A DNA stretch of 64,000 nucleotides from Nymphaea colorata (GCF_008831285.2 NC_045144.1:21529716-21593715); one strand, 5' to 3'. Shown: positions 24,372-36,585, counted from the stretch's first letter. Numbers and translations are program-made. The notes: generated by a model from the sequence alone, not told the origin.

Positions 24372-25412
24372 TCAGTTTGCAATGGATGCTATCCTGCTAG
24401 GGACAGCGTGAGCATTCACGAACGCAGTATACTCCTCAACATTGCAGCAAAGAAGATGGCCGCAGCATCTCTGACCTGATCGGCAGCATCCAGTGCCGGA
24501 GCAGCAGCTCTCACCATATCCGCAGCATCGACCATTGTGGCAACTGACTCCACAAAGAAGATCGCCTGTCGCTTGCTTTTCGTCTGCATCCGTAGCCATA
24601 ATGATCAAGAAAGTGGTCAGCCAATCAATAAATCTCATGCATGCCTAGATGCACAAATGGCACAATACTGTGGACTGGGTGCATCATAAGTAACTCGAGT
24701 AAGTGGTCCGGTTAATACGACTATCGAAGTGTTTGGATGCATGGAATTTTGCCTCCAAAACATTCTTTGTTTTTTAGCTTTCTTGGGCGGTTTGGAAACA
24801 GATTTTTCAGAAACATTGGTTTCACTTGTCAAAAAGGTGGTTTACGTATTAGCAACTAAACAAACTACCACCATAGGTTATCCTCCCAAAGCCAGTTTTT
24901 ACCAAACCACCCAAGGTAGATCTGCGCATGTTACTAAGATGGCAGCAGGTCTATTTTTTTGGTTCTTCAAGAAAATTAGCCTCAGGAGAGAGTATAGCTA
25001 AGCAAGATAAGTCTGATACAAGCAGAAAACTCTAACAAGCATACATGTATCATTGTGCATACCGATCTTCGTGCTCATGTGCATGTGCATGTGTGGTTTG
25101 CATTAGAGAGATAGAGAAATCTGGAGAAGAGGTATTGATCAGATCACCACTACTTTAACAACAACCAAAAATTTGTTCTTGTCGGCGTCTCATCAAGCAA
25201 CTCTACCATGCATGCAGTGGGCAGTTCGACGCCAACCAGCTGCTTGACGTGATCTAATCTACTTTTTCTTTTGCTTTTGGTGTGGAGAGAGGAGAGAAGA
25301 AAAAGAAGACTAAAAAAGGAAACATACTTTGTTTTTCTACCACATCTGCCGAAGCTACAGAGAGCAGCAAGAGAGCGGCAAGAAAGAGGACGGAGAAGGA
25401 AGCTTGCTTCAT
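24372..25412 (-). CDS. Secreted 12-Cys granulin-like peptide, locus 5 (98 aa)
   Basis: Exons 25412-25328 and 24583-24372; intron 25327-24584 (744 nt, the longest in the family, apparently enlarged by extra DNA at about 24735-25000). Exon 1 gives MKQASFSVLF, a Leu/Ala core and SVASA, then DVVEKQ. The last exonic base is A, so the junction codon becomes Asn rather than Asp. Core cysteines fall at 39, 43, 48/49, 55/56, 61/62, 68/69 and 74/75, with loops GVS, HNGR, GYGES, SGTG, RSGQR and GHLL. The tail has EYTAFVNAHAVPSR and ends SIAN. A CTGAC branch-point-like motif lies about 35 bases before the acceptor. TATAAATA is at 25484-25491 and AATAAA at 24298-24303 (both minus strand). All expected parts are present, so this is a likely functional gene. 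Confidence 0.78.
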
Positions 25413-25483
25413 TGTGAATACAAATTGCTTCACAATTGCTGGAGGAAGAGTGGATGGGTGCAGAATGGCATCCCTCGACTCTC

Positions 25484-25491
25484 TATTTATA
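25484..25491 (-). promoter_or_regulatory. TATA box of locus 5
   Basis: TATAAATA on the minus strand, about 72-79 bases before the ATG, within CCCTATAAATAGAG. Confidence 0.7.
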
Positions 25492-25599
25492 GGGATGGCA
25501 TGGGACTCAACCAAGACGAAGCAGTTAAATCTGAATCTGATCAGATTTCTTTTCAAAAGTTTTTGTCCGATATGGACAGCAAGGGACTGGATGCATAAT

Positions 25600-26480
25600 A
25601 ACCGGCCCCATTGATGTTACTGGAAACACCCAAATTACTTATATATGCCCTCTCTTTTACCTTCACCCTTTGATGGCTCTGTCACCCTTTAATGGCTCTG
25701 AAATTGAAGGCTGTTTGTCATTTTACCTTCACCTCTTTTTCATTTCTCATTTTTGTGTTTCCAAAAAGTTTTTTCTTCTGTGTGAACCAAATTTTGGTGC
25801 ACCAATACCGTGTGTTGAGTATAACCAGACACGTCCCCTTATCCCTTTTTTCTCCCTCCTCTATCTCCAAGGCTACTCGCCAGAAGTAGCCAGCCAGCGT
25901 CACCGGTACTCATTATTTTTCTTCTCTCTCTCTCGCTCTCTCGCTATATATATATATATGTCTTTGATAAATTCCTTTTCTGCAATGTCTTTGAAGTTTG
26001 AATCCTGCTATTGCTACCTACACCGAGATTTGGGGAACTGATAGAATATTGCACTTAACTTGTTTGCTGAAATGCCTGACAAGGGTGTGGTCTCATAGAA
26101 CTTGCAGATTGTGGGCTATGTGAAACGCAAGGATATGAGTTCTGCAATGGTTTTATGAATGTGAGCGATCGTTTTTCGAGCAAGAAGAAACTTGTTTTCA
26201 AACCTCTCAACCTTTATTGGTTCCTTGTTTCAATGTTATTCAGGTGTTCTAACACGGGCTGTTTTTTTTTTTTCTATTTGTTTTGGCTTTTTTAAAACCA
26301 AGAAGAATGGACTTCGAAAAGGGTATTAGGAGGAGGACTATATGTTATGAAAAGTCCTCATTTTCAAATAAAAACATGCATTGATGGTGTTTCATTGCAG
26401 ACTTACACAAATAGAAAAAAAAAAAGAGATACCATTCCTTAAAATTGAATTCGATCGGACTTTCTAGTTATCATTTTTTT
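25600..26480. repeat. Repeat blocks R3 (part) and R5, copy 1
   Basis: 25600-25955 is R3-like (TACTGGAAACACCC, CAAATTACTTATAT, GTCACCGGTACTCATT, then a CT/TA run). 25955-26420 is R5: CTTTGATAAATTCC, GAATCCTGCTATTGCTACC, TGGGGAACTGATAG, GTGTGGTCTCATAG, GTGAAACGCAAGGATATGAG. R5 recurs at 30405-30960 and 42270-42730, and inverted at about 60300-60610. No conserved frame. Confidence 0.7.
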
Positions 26481-27384
26481 TTATGTGTGGTTTCTTATGA
26501 AACGTTTGGGTCGGATATGTGATCTAAATTGGAACCATACATGAACAACTCCACCCCATTAATGTTGTTACAGTGCGAGTGGACCAGGTACATCGTCTGC
26601 GAGGTAGAAAACATCAGCTGCCTTACGTAGATGAAGCTTGCGTAATGGATTGGACAACTAAGAACGATGCAGCACAGGGGCGCGCCAAGGTGGGACCAGA
26701 AAGATTTTGAAAAATACATGTAATTTTTTTTTTAATCAGTCATCCTTTATAAGATTTTGAAAAATGATATTTCAACTCATGTCTGAAACTATAATTCAGC
26801 CTCCTCACAAAATGGGATTATCAATTAATGAATCGCAAAATGAGGAGCAATGAAAATATTTGATGCATAAAAAATTTTTGGAGGTATTTTAGACATGAAT
26901 TCTAGTTTCCACATGCTCGAGGAAAAAAAGGCTTCACCACTTTCGTACACCTCCTTTTTTAAAACAATCATAAGTTCATTAACTTTTTATAAACTACACC
27001 CCTCTGTTAATGATTTCTGTTTGAAAGGAACGATTTGTAGGAAAATTAAGAGCTTCTTTTTTAGTTTTCAAAGTTTTATTACGTCCATTAGTTTGCTAGA
27101 TGTTGTTTTTGCAACTTTTCGTTGATTTTACCTTTAAAAAACTTCTTTTTCCTCAAGAAACTTTACTTCACTGCCCGTAACAGCTAGTTGGGGTTAATTT
27201 CCATAAATACGCGCAATTTTCTTCTTATGCATGCTCCTTGGATAAGTCAGGATCTACCGGTAATCAAATCATTGCAGAGAGTCCATCTACATAACATTGC
27301 AAATAAAAACATGCAATGATGGTGAACAACTGCTTTGAAACATGGTCTTCTTCCGAGTTCTAAAAATTAGCGAACTGTATAAAC
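26481..27384. other. Non-coding stretch with R3 fragment
   Basis: 26500-26690 is a short R3 piece (CCACCCCATTAATGTTG, GATGAAGCTTGCG). The rest is AT-rich. GTAACAGCTAGTTGGGGTTAATTTCC near 27180 recurs near 58440. No gene. Confidence 0.55.
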
Positions 27385-28215
27385 GGAAAAAGGTGTGAGC
27401 ACCTATGTTGTTCCGAGCAAGATGCTCCCGCTCTGTTATCACAAAGATATACCGCAAGCTGTAAAAGATAAAGAGTCGAGGTTCAACTTTCTTTACATAT
27501 CCAATTTTTATATGTACAGGTGAAAGATGGCAACTTCCATGTCAAATAAGCATGACCATGCCATGGAGCTAAAAAAAAAGCCAAAAAGAGGTTGGCGAAC
27601 ATACAACTTTTTCCCCTTAAAATTATATTCAAAGTGAAAAGTTGGACTTGTTGTATGCACTGGTTTTTATGTTGGTTTTAGTGACAAAATAAAACATTGA
27701 TTAAAAATCCTTTGTGAAAGAACTGTGAGGTCCTGATTAATTCCTCCCTTTCTTTTCCTAAAATTAAGTGCTGAATGAACAAATACTGTTCTAGATAAAG
27801 ATCAGTTTTAGATAGATAGACGTTTCTCTAACTAGTGATTGGCCACCCATCTGTGGGAAAAGACATCTAACTTTGTATCTTTCATTACAGAGATGTCGGA
27901 TGTCAGGCCAACTCAGTCCTGCCTAGCTAAGTGGGGGAGGTACACGTGGGTTTGTATGGACATTTCCCACACAAACCCACAAAAGATATTTATTTGCATG
28001 TTACTATCTTTTACAGCCCAATTTGCTTATTTACATATGTATTAGCATCCTTTGACTCTTTCCATGGTTTTGCTGTGTAAGAAATTTCTGGTTCCGACCT
28101 TCGTCTCAGTGCAATTAACTTGTAGAACTTAAGTATTTTGATCTTGCTATACATATACCAAGTCTACCATTCCTCATGTTCTAATTGGTATTAAAGTGGA
28201 TCATGCCCGTACAGC
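27385..28215. repeat. Repeat block R4, copy
   Basis: GTGAGCACCTATGTTG, AAGCTGTAAAAGATAAAG, CACCCATCTGTGGGAAAAGAC, GAGATGTCGGATGTCAGG and GTACACGTGGGTTTGTATGG match 42795-43350 closely and 17225-18130 less so. Confidence 0.7.
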
Positions 28216-29537
28216 ATATGACATTGTGCTATATCTTCAATAACTTCTCAGTTACAAAGCCAACATCTGAAAATACTGCTGTGACGAATGAAAGTTTTAT
28301 AATTAATCAGACGAAAAATTGAGAATCTTTGAAGTAGTGCACCTCCCCATAAAATTTTTGTTTTTGCGATTGAGGCTGGTGCTGAAAAGGGCCATGGATC
28401 TCTCGAAAAGAATAGTCAGAGAGGAGAGAAAAAGTAAAAATAAAAATCGAGTTCGGGCATAGTTGGGGTATTAACACCCTTGTACTAGAATTTTCAAAAT
28501 CAACCCACAAAGTTACATAAATTTTCATAAAACGGGTCAAAATTTGGCAACATTTATGCGCTCACTTTTCATGCTGATGAAAAACATGGTGTCCTTTCTA
28601 TGCCAAGAACAACTCAAAGCCAGTGGCCTACTGGACCACAAAGTTCGAACCCAGTGCCAAAGTCGACTCGACTCTCTCATGGCTCTTGTTCTTCATGAAT
28701 GGGTTCGGCGACGAGCTCGCTTTCACGATCAGTTTGTTGTGGGAGTTTATGAGAGAGATCTTTCTGATAAGGACCAAGAGAGCATAAAAATTTTTAATTA
28801 TGTTTATATCGACCTACTAACATATCATTACTACTTGGTTTTAAACGGTGAAATTTTTCTGGGGTATTTTTTTCGGCAAGGCACCTCAAAAATATGTCCA
28901 CAAAAAACTGACAATCTTTTAGAAAAAAACATTAGTCGTATAATTAGGAAAAAGTAATGTAAATGAAGAATAACAAGAGTCGGTAAAATGATAAAAATGA
29001 TGTTTTAGTAACAAAATAAATGAAGGTAAATAATTAAACTAAAGTTGTAAGCTTTAAAGCAAAATAGCGTAAAAATAATGGGAAAAACGGGTTTTTTTTT
29101 TTTTTTTTTAAAAAAAAAGACAGGCTTTCGGGGACTATATTTTTAACTTTATCCGTATGCCTACAAAATATCTACATCTAGAGGCTATGTTTTGGAATTG
29201 TGCTAGGGATGGAGATGCATGTGGGGAATGTAAAAGAGCTGAAAATGGACTTGTCAGAATTGACATTGACAGTGTTTGTGTTTGAAAAGAGAAAAGGCCA
29301 ATGTTCCTGCTCTCAATTTTCAAACCCGCAGCCGCAAACAGCTCAATTCTCTCAAATCCACGACCACAAACAAACAGTGAGCAATCTTCCAGGATTTTCT
29401 AAGATCCCATTAAATAGTTTTTCCGTTTCTGACGATCTAAATGGATCAGACATATCTGATTACCGATTCAATTTGGTGACAGTAATCGGTCGGATTTGGT
29501 AAATAAATTCAAAGTACTTTAGCATGCAGCTTTGTAA
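28216..29537. other. Unassigned stretch
   Basis: A 137-codon frame at 28544-28957 (plus) has no recognised domain. Its first bases (AACGGGTCAAAATTTGGCAAC, TATGCGCTCACTTTTC) match a non-coding repeat near 47278-47320, so it is not called. Poly-T/poly-A sits at about 29092-29118. Confidence 0.45.
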
Positions 29538-29710
29538 CTAGGGGCGGAGCTAAGGGGCCGGCAGGAACCTCTGTCCTTGCTTCAATTTTTCTAATTTATA
29601 TGTAAATTTTAGAAAATCTTACCTATCTTTTATAAAACATTTGGTTGTTCTTGTTAAAATTTTGAAACTATAAGTCCGTCGCCCTCAAATGGCTCCACTC
29701 CTGTTCGTAA
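29538..29710. mobile_element. Candidate MITE with GGGGCGGAG end
   Basis: AGGGGCGGAGCTAAGG on the left and GGCTCCACTCCTG on the right are roughly inverted (GGAGC/GCTCC). The interior is AT-rich. Related to the segments at 18190 and 58700. Confidence 0.4.
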
Positions 29711-30244
29711 CTAAACCTGAGTGTTATATCTGTTTGACATCCGATAGCTAGTGATCCAAACCAGTTGCATGTACATGTTAGACCATAATGTAAACTTGGT
29801 TTTACAAAATAAGCACCTAGTCCAAGTCTGAATCAAAAGTTCATTAGAGTGAATCTGGTTCAGTTGAATTTGGACGTGGAGACATGCTTGTGGTGCATTT
29901 GGATTGTGAAACTAAGTGACAATTTCCGCTTTTGCGGTCCGCCATGTTTATTCGTGGAGATTTGTTTTGGATCTAGAACAATTCAAGGTTTAAATCCATT
30001 CGTAATTCAAATTTGATTAATTGATCGAGATCTATATGAGATCCAAAATTGTTTTATTGGTCCATAACTATTAAGTTCGTAGATCTGCACCTGCTCATAT
30101 TCCGTCCATTTTCTCTCTCTCTCCTTTATCCATAAGTGGCCAGCTAGCATCATCGGTCCTTCTCATTGGACCACCCAATCCCTCTTCACATGGAGAACAC
30201 CCACTCACCCCACCATCATTGCTCTTCTCCATGGCGCTGTTTTC

Positions 30245-30325
<81 letters not shown>

Positions 30326-30404
30326 TTATTTATTTATATTTATATTTATATTTATATTTATATTTATATTTATATTTATATTTATATTTATATTTATATA
30401 GTGA
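29711..30404. repeat. R3 fragment and compound microsatellite/hexamer array
   Basis: Up to 30235 there are R3-like words (AAGTGGCCAGCTAGCATCA, TCATTGGACCACCC, CATGGCGCTGTTTTC). Then comes (CT)n at 30247-30286, (TA)n to about 30320 and a TTTATA hexamer array to about 30400. Frames here are repeat artefacts. Confidence 0.8.
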
Positions 30405-30960
30405 CCTCCCGTTTTCATGTTTTATTGGAAAGGGTACCGTATGTCTTTGGTAAATTCTTTTTTTTTTACAATGTCATTGAAGTTTGAATCCTGCTATTGC
30501 TACCTACACGAGATTTGGGGAACTGATAGAATATTGCACTTAACCCGTTTGGTGAAATGCCTCACAAGGGTGTGGTCTCATAGAACTTGCAGATTGTGGG
30601 CTATGTGAAACGCAAGGATATGAGTTCTGCAATGATTTTATGAATGTGAATGATCGTTTTTCAAGCAAGAAGAAACTTGTTTTCCAACCTCTCAACGTTT
30701 ATTGGTTCCTTGTTTTAATGTTATTCAGGTCTTCTAACCCGGGCTGTTCTTTTTTTCTTTTTGTCTTGGTTTTCTTAAAACCAAGAAGATTGGACTTCGA
30801 AAATGGTAATAGGAGGAGGACTATATGTATAAAAAGTTCTCATTTTCAAATAAAAACATGCATTGATGGTGTACAACTGCGTTGAAACATGGTCTTCTTC
30901 CGAGTTCTGAAAATTAGCAAACTGTATAAACGGAAAAAGAGTGCTGATTGTGGTTCCTGA
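30405..30960. repeat. Repeat block R5, copy 2
   Basis: Near-identical to 25955-26420 but longer at the right end (CATGGTCTTCTTCCGAGTTCTGAAAATTAGC). No conserved frame. Confidence 0.75.
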
Positions 30961-32224
30961 TTATCTTTTTGTATGATTAATTACGTGGTATTATAGTCAC
31001 ATGCTGATGAAATTTGGGCCTGAATAAGGTTTTACTTTATGTAAAGATTAATTAAGGGCCATCAATCACATGGTAGCTGATGAAGTTTTGGGCCTTTTGT
31101 TCGGAGGCGATTCAGTGTTTAGTCTTGAAACTGGGAGAACTAGACAGTCCCAACTGATTTTCTTTTTATGGAGGAGAAATGAATTCATAGACTACGAGAT
31201 GGAGATTTGTTGCCATTGTCTCAGCAATAATTTCTCCAAGACAAGAACATGCCGTTGATTTTGGGAATTGCACGTCGGACACATTTTTCAGTTTTTTTCT
31301 TCATTTATTTGTTGAGAGAAACTATTCCGTCTCCATTTTTAGAAAGAACTCGGTTCGTTTCAGTGTCCGTGAAATGGTGATTGAGCGAATTCTTTTCTTC
31401 CTCTTCAGTTCGTTTCTTTCTTTAATTACGGCTCTCTGATTATGGAGGCCGAGGTGCTTGTATTGTTCTTTACCAGCTAGAGATTTTTATTTTAAATTCA
31501 AGAAAGCATGTGGTTTTATCTCAGTAGCTTAATGCCGCTGCCAGATTTTCTGCTATCAACTTCTTGTTTCACTTCGGCTGCTTTCATACAATTTACCTGT
31601 GTATTTTCTTTTGGGTCCTTTGCTCAAAGGCTGAACTTGATACAAAATTGCGTAACACAGTGATTGAGCTTAGCAATCCGATGTTAATGTTCTACATCTG
31701 CTGCTTAAATGTACAAAGTGGTGAAATACTAAGCATAGGAAGAGGAGGAAGAAGAAGGTTACAAGGAGAAAAACGTATAGAGACAGAAAGCAGAGGAAAG
31801 GGTATTTTTATTGACTAGTTTTTTCTTTTTTTGCATATTTTATTAGATATATGTTTTCTTTCAATTAATGTTGATTTTAGGTCTCTCGAATGTGTAATGA
31901 GAGGAAGTGGAAGAGTGAGTATTTTCCTTGGTTCATATTTTTTTAATATACTTTATCAATTATCTTTGATTATTATAAGAGAATTTTAGGCCATCCATGT
32001 GTAGAGATAAGAGAAAGGAAGAGACGGTATTAGAAAAAGTATGTGCAGCTCAAGCTACTCATCCCAAACAAATTAAGGAAGTATTAGAAGGAAAAATGAA
32101 AGGCAAGGTGCTGTAGTTTCGTCCTTTTGTGTTTGCAGTTACAATATTATCCATAATTGAAGATTTGCCACTTAATTCAGACATGGGGCGTGACTGTGAC
32201 TAATTAAACCATTGTTACAAGAAT
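30961..32224. other. Low-copy stretch, possible fragments of an ordinary gene
   Basis: This is the longest stretch not matching the other repeats. Several short plus-strand frames look less repetitive than usual: one at 31070-31258, one at 31564-31818 that is Arg/Glu-rich at its end, and one near 31995-32117 that ends KVCAAQATHPKQIKEVLEG and then a short lysine-rich tail and TAG. They could be exons of one unrecognised gene. I cannot join or name them. Confidence 0.3.
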
Positions 32225-32930
32225 CGGATCCACCATGTTATCTTCTAACACATCTTCATCCATCATGTCCTCATCCTCTTGCACAAACAAACAATATACC
32301 CTCCTCATTCTCTTTATATTCTAGTTCATAATTTATGTCTGTCGTTTCAAAGAAATTTAGCGTCCATGCAGGATTAGACACTATGGAGCTGCAACTTGGT
32401 TCTATAATTTACTACCTATACATAATAGAATCTTATTGTGATCAAATGAGAAACAATTGGAGCATAAGAGGAGGTGTATATATGAAAACACTATTTTGAC
32501 TTCAAAATCTTGGGATAATGTAACTTGAAGAACAAAATGACAATATTTTGAAGGGTATCCACAGCTTTTCTTTTTGTCCATATTGATCATAGCACACCTT
32601 TCCTTTCCATGCAGAAAAGTTGGAGTCAGTGTGGGGCTTTATAGTTGTTTGAAGGTGAAAGAGGCAATGTGGGGTTCCCCTTCTTCAAGGGACCATTTGA
32701 CACCAAGAGAGAGAGAGAGAGAGAGGTGTGGAGTCATCGTTGTTTGAGGGTATGTGTGTTATTGACAAAGAAGGCGCCCCATGCACGTCATGTTTCTGTT
32801 CTTACTTATCATATGCAAACCTTGCAAAGGAAAAAGGAAAACCCTTACGTAAACTGTCAAAGCCAACCAAAGCATTAAAGGCCAACCAGCAAAATAATGT
32901 CATACGAGAAGAACAAGTTAAAGATGGGAG
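32225..32930. repeat. Repeat block R1, copy 3 (partial)
   Basis: Matches the right halves of the other R1 copies from the CACATCTTCATCCATCATGTC segment to AATGTCATACGAGAAGAAC, including the GA run at about 32706-32724. Confidence 0.8.
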
Positions 32931-33117
32931 ATGTTTTTGCAATTAAAAAAACATGTCCTTTGTAGTCATTTAACTGTTTTTTATTTTTATTTTTTTCTTA
33001 TCAAGAACTTGTCTTTTTCTGTGTTTATGAGAGGTACTTTTGTGATTAACCAAGCAGATACACTAAATTTCGTGCACCAATATAGGCACATAACCAGCCA
33101 CATAACCTGCTTCGCTC

Positions 33118-33152
33118 ATTCTTGCCACAGGAGATTATTGGTCTCTTTACAA

Positions 33153-33192
<40 letters not shown>

Positions 33193-33615
33193 GGCATCGA
33201 CCCAACACTGTTTTCTTCTCTCTCTCACACATTTTCTTAATGTTTTAGCCTGGTTGGTAAATTGTATTTTATCCATCTTTCACATTTTATGCAATAATAT
33301 CAATTCCTCTTGTATGCTTTTCTTTTATATTTTCTGTCCAAAAGTCCTTATCATGCTTCAAAGCTTATTTTTTGCCGGATTCCATAGTTCCTTGTTAGAC
33401 CTAAACTGGAAGCCTGAATAAGACATGGTTTTTGCTGTTTTCTAAAATCTGCTGATTGGAAGCACTACCTTGTGGTTTTTTGCAGAAGAGAGGAAAATCT
33501 CAAAACATGCTTATTGCTCCGAATTTTGAATGCCCACAAAGAAGTAAAATCTCTGGGTAATGAAATGATCGGACGAATTGCTGTTGCCAATGGGATGCAC
33601 ATAAATAGACAACGT
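33118..33615. repeat. Repeat block R2, copy 3
   Basis: GCCACAGGAGATTATTGG, a (CT)n run at 33153-33186, TTTTATCCATCTTTCACAT and GCTGTTGCCAATGGGATGC match the copy at 6124-6705. Confidence 0.8.
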
Positions 33616-33897
33616 TATTGACTGCAAATAGATTTTTATTAGCGAAAGATTTGAGAGAAGGAAAAAGAAATTAAGGGTGAGAGGCGATGAACTGCTTGTG
33701 GAATATATACATATATAAAACAAATTCAACTAAAGTAACTAAGCACAACTTCGGTGCATTTATTTGGATTGCACAAGTACACAAGCAGGAAAGACGAAAA
33801 CACAGGTTCTGGTTCTTGCAGGCAACAAAAACTAGTAGGAAGTACATAAGCATGCATGCTGTCGTAGCAGACAATAAGCACGCTCGCTTTATTATTC

Positions 33898-33903
33898 AGA
33901 TAC
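33898..33903 (-). terminator. Polyadenylation-like signal of locus 6
   Basis: AATAAA on the minus strand, 64 bases after the stop, in the conserved context AATAATAAAGCGAGC. Confidence 0.5.
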
Positions 33904-33966
33904 ACCATAAGTTACCACACATTAACATCATGATCAAGTTGATAACAGATCAGAGATGAGAAGGTT

Positions 33967-34717
33967 TCAGTTTGCTAGGGCAGCTGTCCTGCTAGGGACG
34001 GCGTGGGCATTCACGAACGCATCATACTCGTTAAGATCGCAGCAAAGAAGATGGCCGCAGCAGGTTTGACCTGATCGGCAGCATCCAGTGCCGGAGCAGC
34101 AGCTCTCACCATATCCGCAGCATCGACCATTGTGGCAACTGACTCCACAAATAATATCGCCTGTTGCAGTCTTTTCGTCTGCATCCATAGCCATAATGAT
34201 CAGAAAATTAAGTGGTCAGCCAACAAATTAATCGAATGCATGTCTAGCTAGATGCACCAATGGCACAATATTGCATATATATAGTTCAGGTCGACACTCA
34301 TACTGCCAAGCAGGTGGTCTCGTTAGTAGACTACTAGTCTTTTTGGTACGGTTGATATGTTTTAGCCTAGTTACTGAAGAAAAACCAAGGGTCCCTCCTC
34401 CCTCATTTCCCAAGCAGCATTAGTGACTACCCAAATGCATGCCAAACACCACTACTACAAGATTAACAGCCACAAATTAAATGTGTCCTAGATCGATCGA
34501 TCGTTGGCTGCGTCTTGCTACGCAACTCTGTCGTGAAGCTGCCTGTTTGACAGGAAGAGTATTGCGTGATCACCCACCAGGGTGACATGTCCACTCCTCG
34601 TTTTCGAGGGAAGCGAAACGGAAACGTACCCTGTTTTTCAACCACACTACGTGCAAAAGCCACAGAGAGCAGCAAGGAAAGGGCAAAAAAGAGGATGGGA
34701 AGGGAAACTTGCTTCAT
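33967..34717 (-). CDS. Secreted 12-Cys granulin-like peptide, locus 6 (99 aa)
   Basis: Exons 34717-34630 and 34178-33967; intron 34629-34179 with a GTACGT donor and a GATGCAG acceptor. A CTGAC branch-point-like motif precedes the acceptor with no earlier AG between. Residues 1-22 are the signal peptide (MKQVSLPILF, core, SVAFA, ideal AXA site). The linker is RSVVEKQDEKTATGD. Cysteines are at 40, 44, 49/50, 56/57, 62/63, 69/70 and 75/76. The tail has EYDAFVNAHAVPSR and ends LAN. In-frame ATGs at MAMDA lie in the intron just before the acceptor and are not the start. Exon 1, intron and flanks match loci 1 and 3, but the cysteine core is almost the same as locus 5, so the gene looks mosaic. AATAAA is at 33898-33903 (minus). 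Confidence 0.8.
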
Positions 34718-34798
34718 TGTGGATAGCAACTAGTTAGGGTGAATACCAACTGATGGATGATGACTAGATGAGTGGAGAATGGCATGCTCTCAACGACC

Positions 34799-34806
34799 TA
34801 TTTATG
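34799..34806 (-). promoter_or_regulatory. TATA-like box of locus 6
   Basis: CATAAATA on the minus strand, in the same position and context as TATAAATA of sister loci (about 82-89 bases before the ATG). Confidence 0.6.
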
Positions 34807-35116
34807 GGAGTGACATGATCGGACCGAGTCAAGATGTCTACCTTCCTAGAAAGAGAGAAAATTTAGTTGTCTTTAACTACTAGATCTACACCGACAATCC
34901 TTTCACTATCCCAATTCCCATAGTTTCTTGAAAATTAATCTTTTGTCTAGGCATCTTTCTAGCTTTTGCAAACTTGCGGGGTAAAAGGCCCTCAAACCAT
35001 TAGTTGGACGAAGTTTTGATTACTGATTGATGAAATAATGGTGGGATCCTTGAGATGTGCGATGGGTCGAGAGACCCACAACTGCCGGCTCGTGGCCTTT
35101 TAGCAGATTTTTTTCT

Positions 35117-35365
35117 GTTAGGAACAACACATAATAAACTTTCCTCTCTCACTCTCAAGAGAGGGTTAGAAGCAACAAGGAAGAAGACAACGATTTACGT
35201 GGTTCGGAGCAATAATCTCCTACGTCCACGGTCGCACAGATCTCTTGTATTCTCTCTCTTCTATGAACACACAGAACAGACACACTCAAGCGACGGCCAT
35301 CCTCAAAACATAAGGATTAGGGCAAACCCGCATTTGTACAAAATGACATATATGTCCTTACATAA
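35117..35365. mobile_element. LTR-like insert flanked by a ~120-bp direct repeat
   Basis: TGTTAGGAACAACACATAA, TTACGTGGTTCGG and CTCCTACGTCCACGG have the look of a copia LTR; the young copia LTR in this window has the same GTGGTTCGG word followed by ATCCACG. It is flanked on both sides by the same ~120-bp segment (34990-35113 and 35366-35490, GGGATCCTTGAGATG to GTGGCCTTTTAGCAGA). The same arrangement recurs in unit 2 at about 37760-38010. The locus 3 flank lacks it. Exact ends uncertain. Confidence 0.5.
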
Positions 35366-36585
35366 AGAGCCATCAAACCATTAGTTGGACTAAGTTTTGA
35401 TTACTGATTGATGAAATAATGGTGGGATCCTTGAGATGAGCGATGGGCCGGGAGACCCACAACTGCCGGCTCGTGGCCTTTTAGCAGACTTTTCTCCTCC
35501 CAAATAACTTATGTCCGGACCTCTCTCTCCCCACTTGATGGCGGCTACCGTTGGCCGCTTCCGCCAATTGAATAAAGGCCTCCCACCTTTCTTTAGAAAT
35601 ACATGCATGGTGGGAAGTAGAAAATCGTCTTAGCATCATTGTACAAAATCTGACGTCACAACTCTGTGAATGCATGTGGTTATCGACATATATTTTCTTG
35701 ATCTTGTCTCCCCACCACCGAACCCTAATGCCTCCTTCTCACATATTATCGTATACCAACAATTTTTTTTGCTCATTTTTCTAGAAAAAGAGTACATATG
35801 CATGTACCTAGAGCTTCTTGGACTTCTTATGTGAACTTCGTTAGGGAGTTGCAAATCATCTTTTGTTCATGCTCTTTACACATTTTGTTGCGCAGAACAT
35901 GCTACCAACGTTTTCAATTTTTGCTAGTTTGAGTTACAATTCAAATTACTGTCTAAGAAAGAAAATGTAGAACTTCTAGTTGCCTTTAGAGTTAATTAGA
36001 TGCTTTACTTTGCCTTGTCGCTTAAAAGTGATTGATGATATTCCAGAACATGGAAACCTTCAGTTTATTGCTTTGCCTTTTTTTTTTTTCGTTCACCTTT
36101 CTAGCAAGCTCGTTAACGATTTGCACTTGCGAGATGAACTATATAGCTGCCACAGGATGTAGAATTGTATAGTTAGTTTAATTTGGGGAACTAATATGAA
36201 AAGTAGACAAAGGTCATTATTTATTCCGACGCTTTAAAATGACTACATGGGGAAGGACTTCCACGTCATGAAAAACTAAAGAAGGAGTCCTTAATATGCA
36301 GGTTGTGTTTTTGAATTTGTCAGTGAAAGAGACTTTTAGCGATGCGAGCATGAGCAAGTGCCGGTAAAACGTATTGTTTTTTTATCGACTGTGCAAAGTG
36401 GACGTCAGTAAAATGCTTTTTACTGACAATCATGTTTTTGAGCTGGATGTCGGTAAAAGGTCAATGTCAGATGACATCTTAACGGCACCGTCGGAAAAGG
36501 CTACTTTCCACCGATGTTTTTTTTGGATGTCGTTAAAAATGACATGTTTATGGATGTTGATAAAAGTTCAACTTCAACATTCTAG

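Noticed and set aside
28544..28957. 137-codon plus-strand frame
   Set aside because: No recognised domain; its first part matches non-coding repeat DNA near 47.3 kb.
30166..30453. 95-codon frame rich in Ser/Leu and Tyr/Ile
   Set aside because: Translation of (CT)n, (TA)n and TTTATA repeats.
35390..35675. Minus-strand frames of about 70 codons, repeated at 38023-38317
   Set aside because: Duplicated only because the segment is tandemly duplicated; they span the non-coding upstream flank and have no domain.
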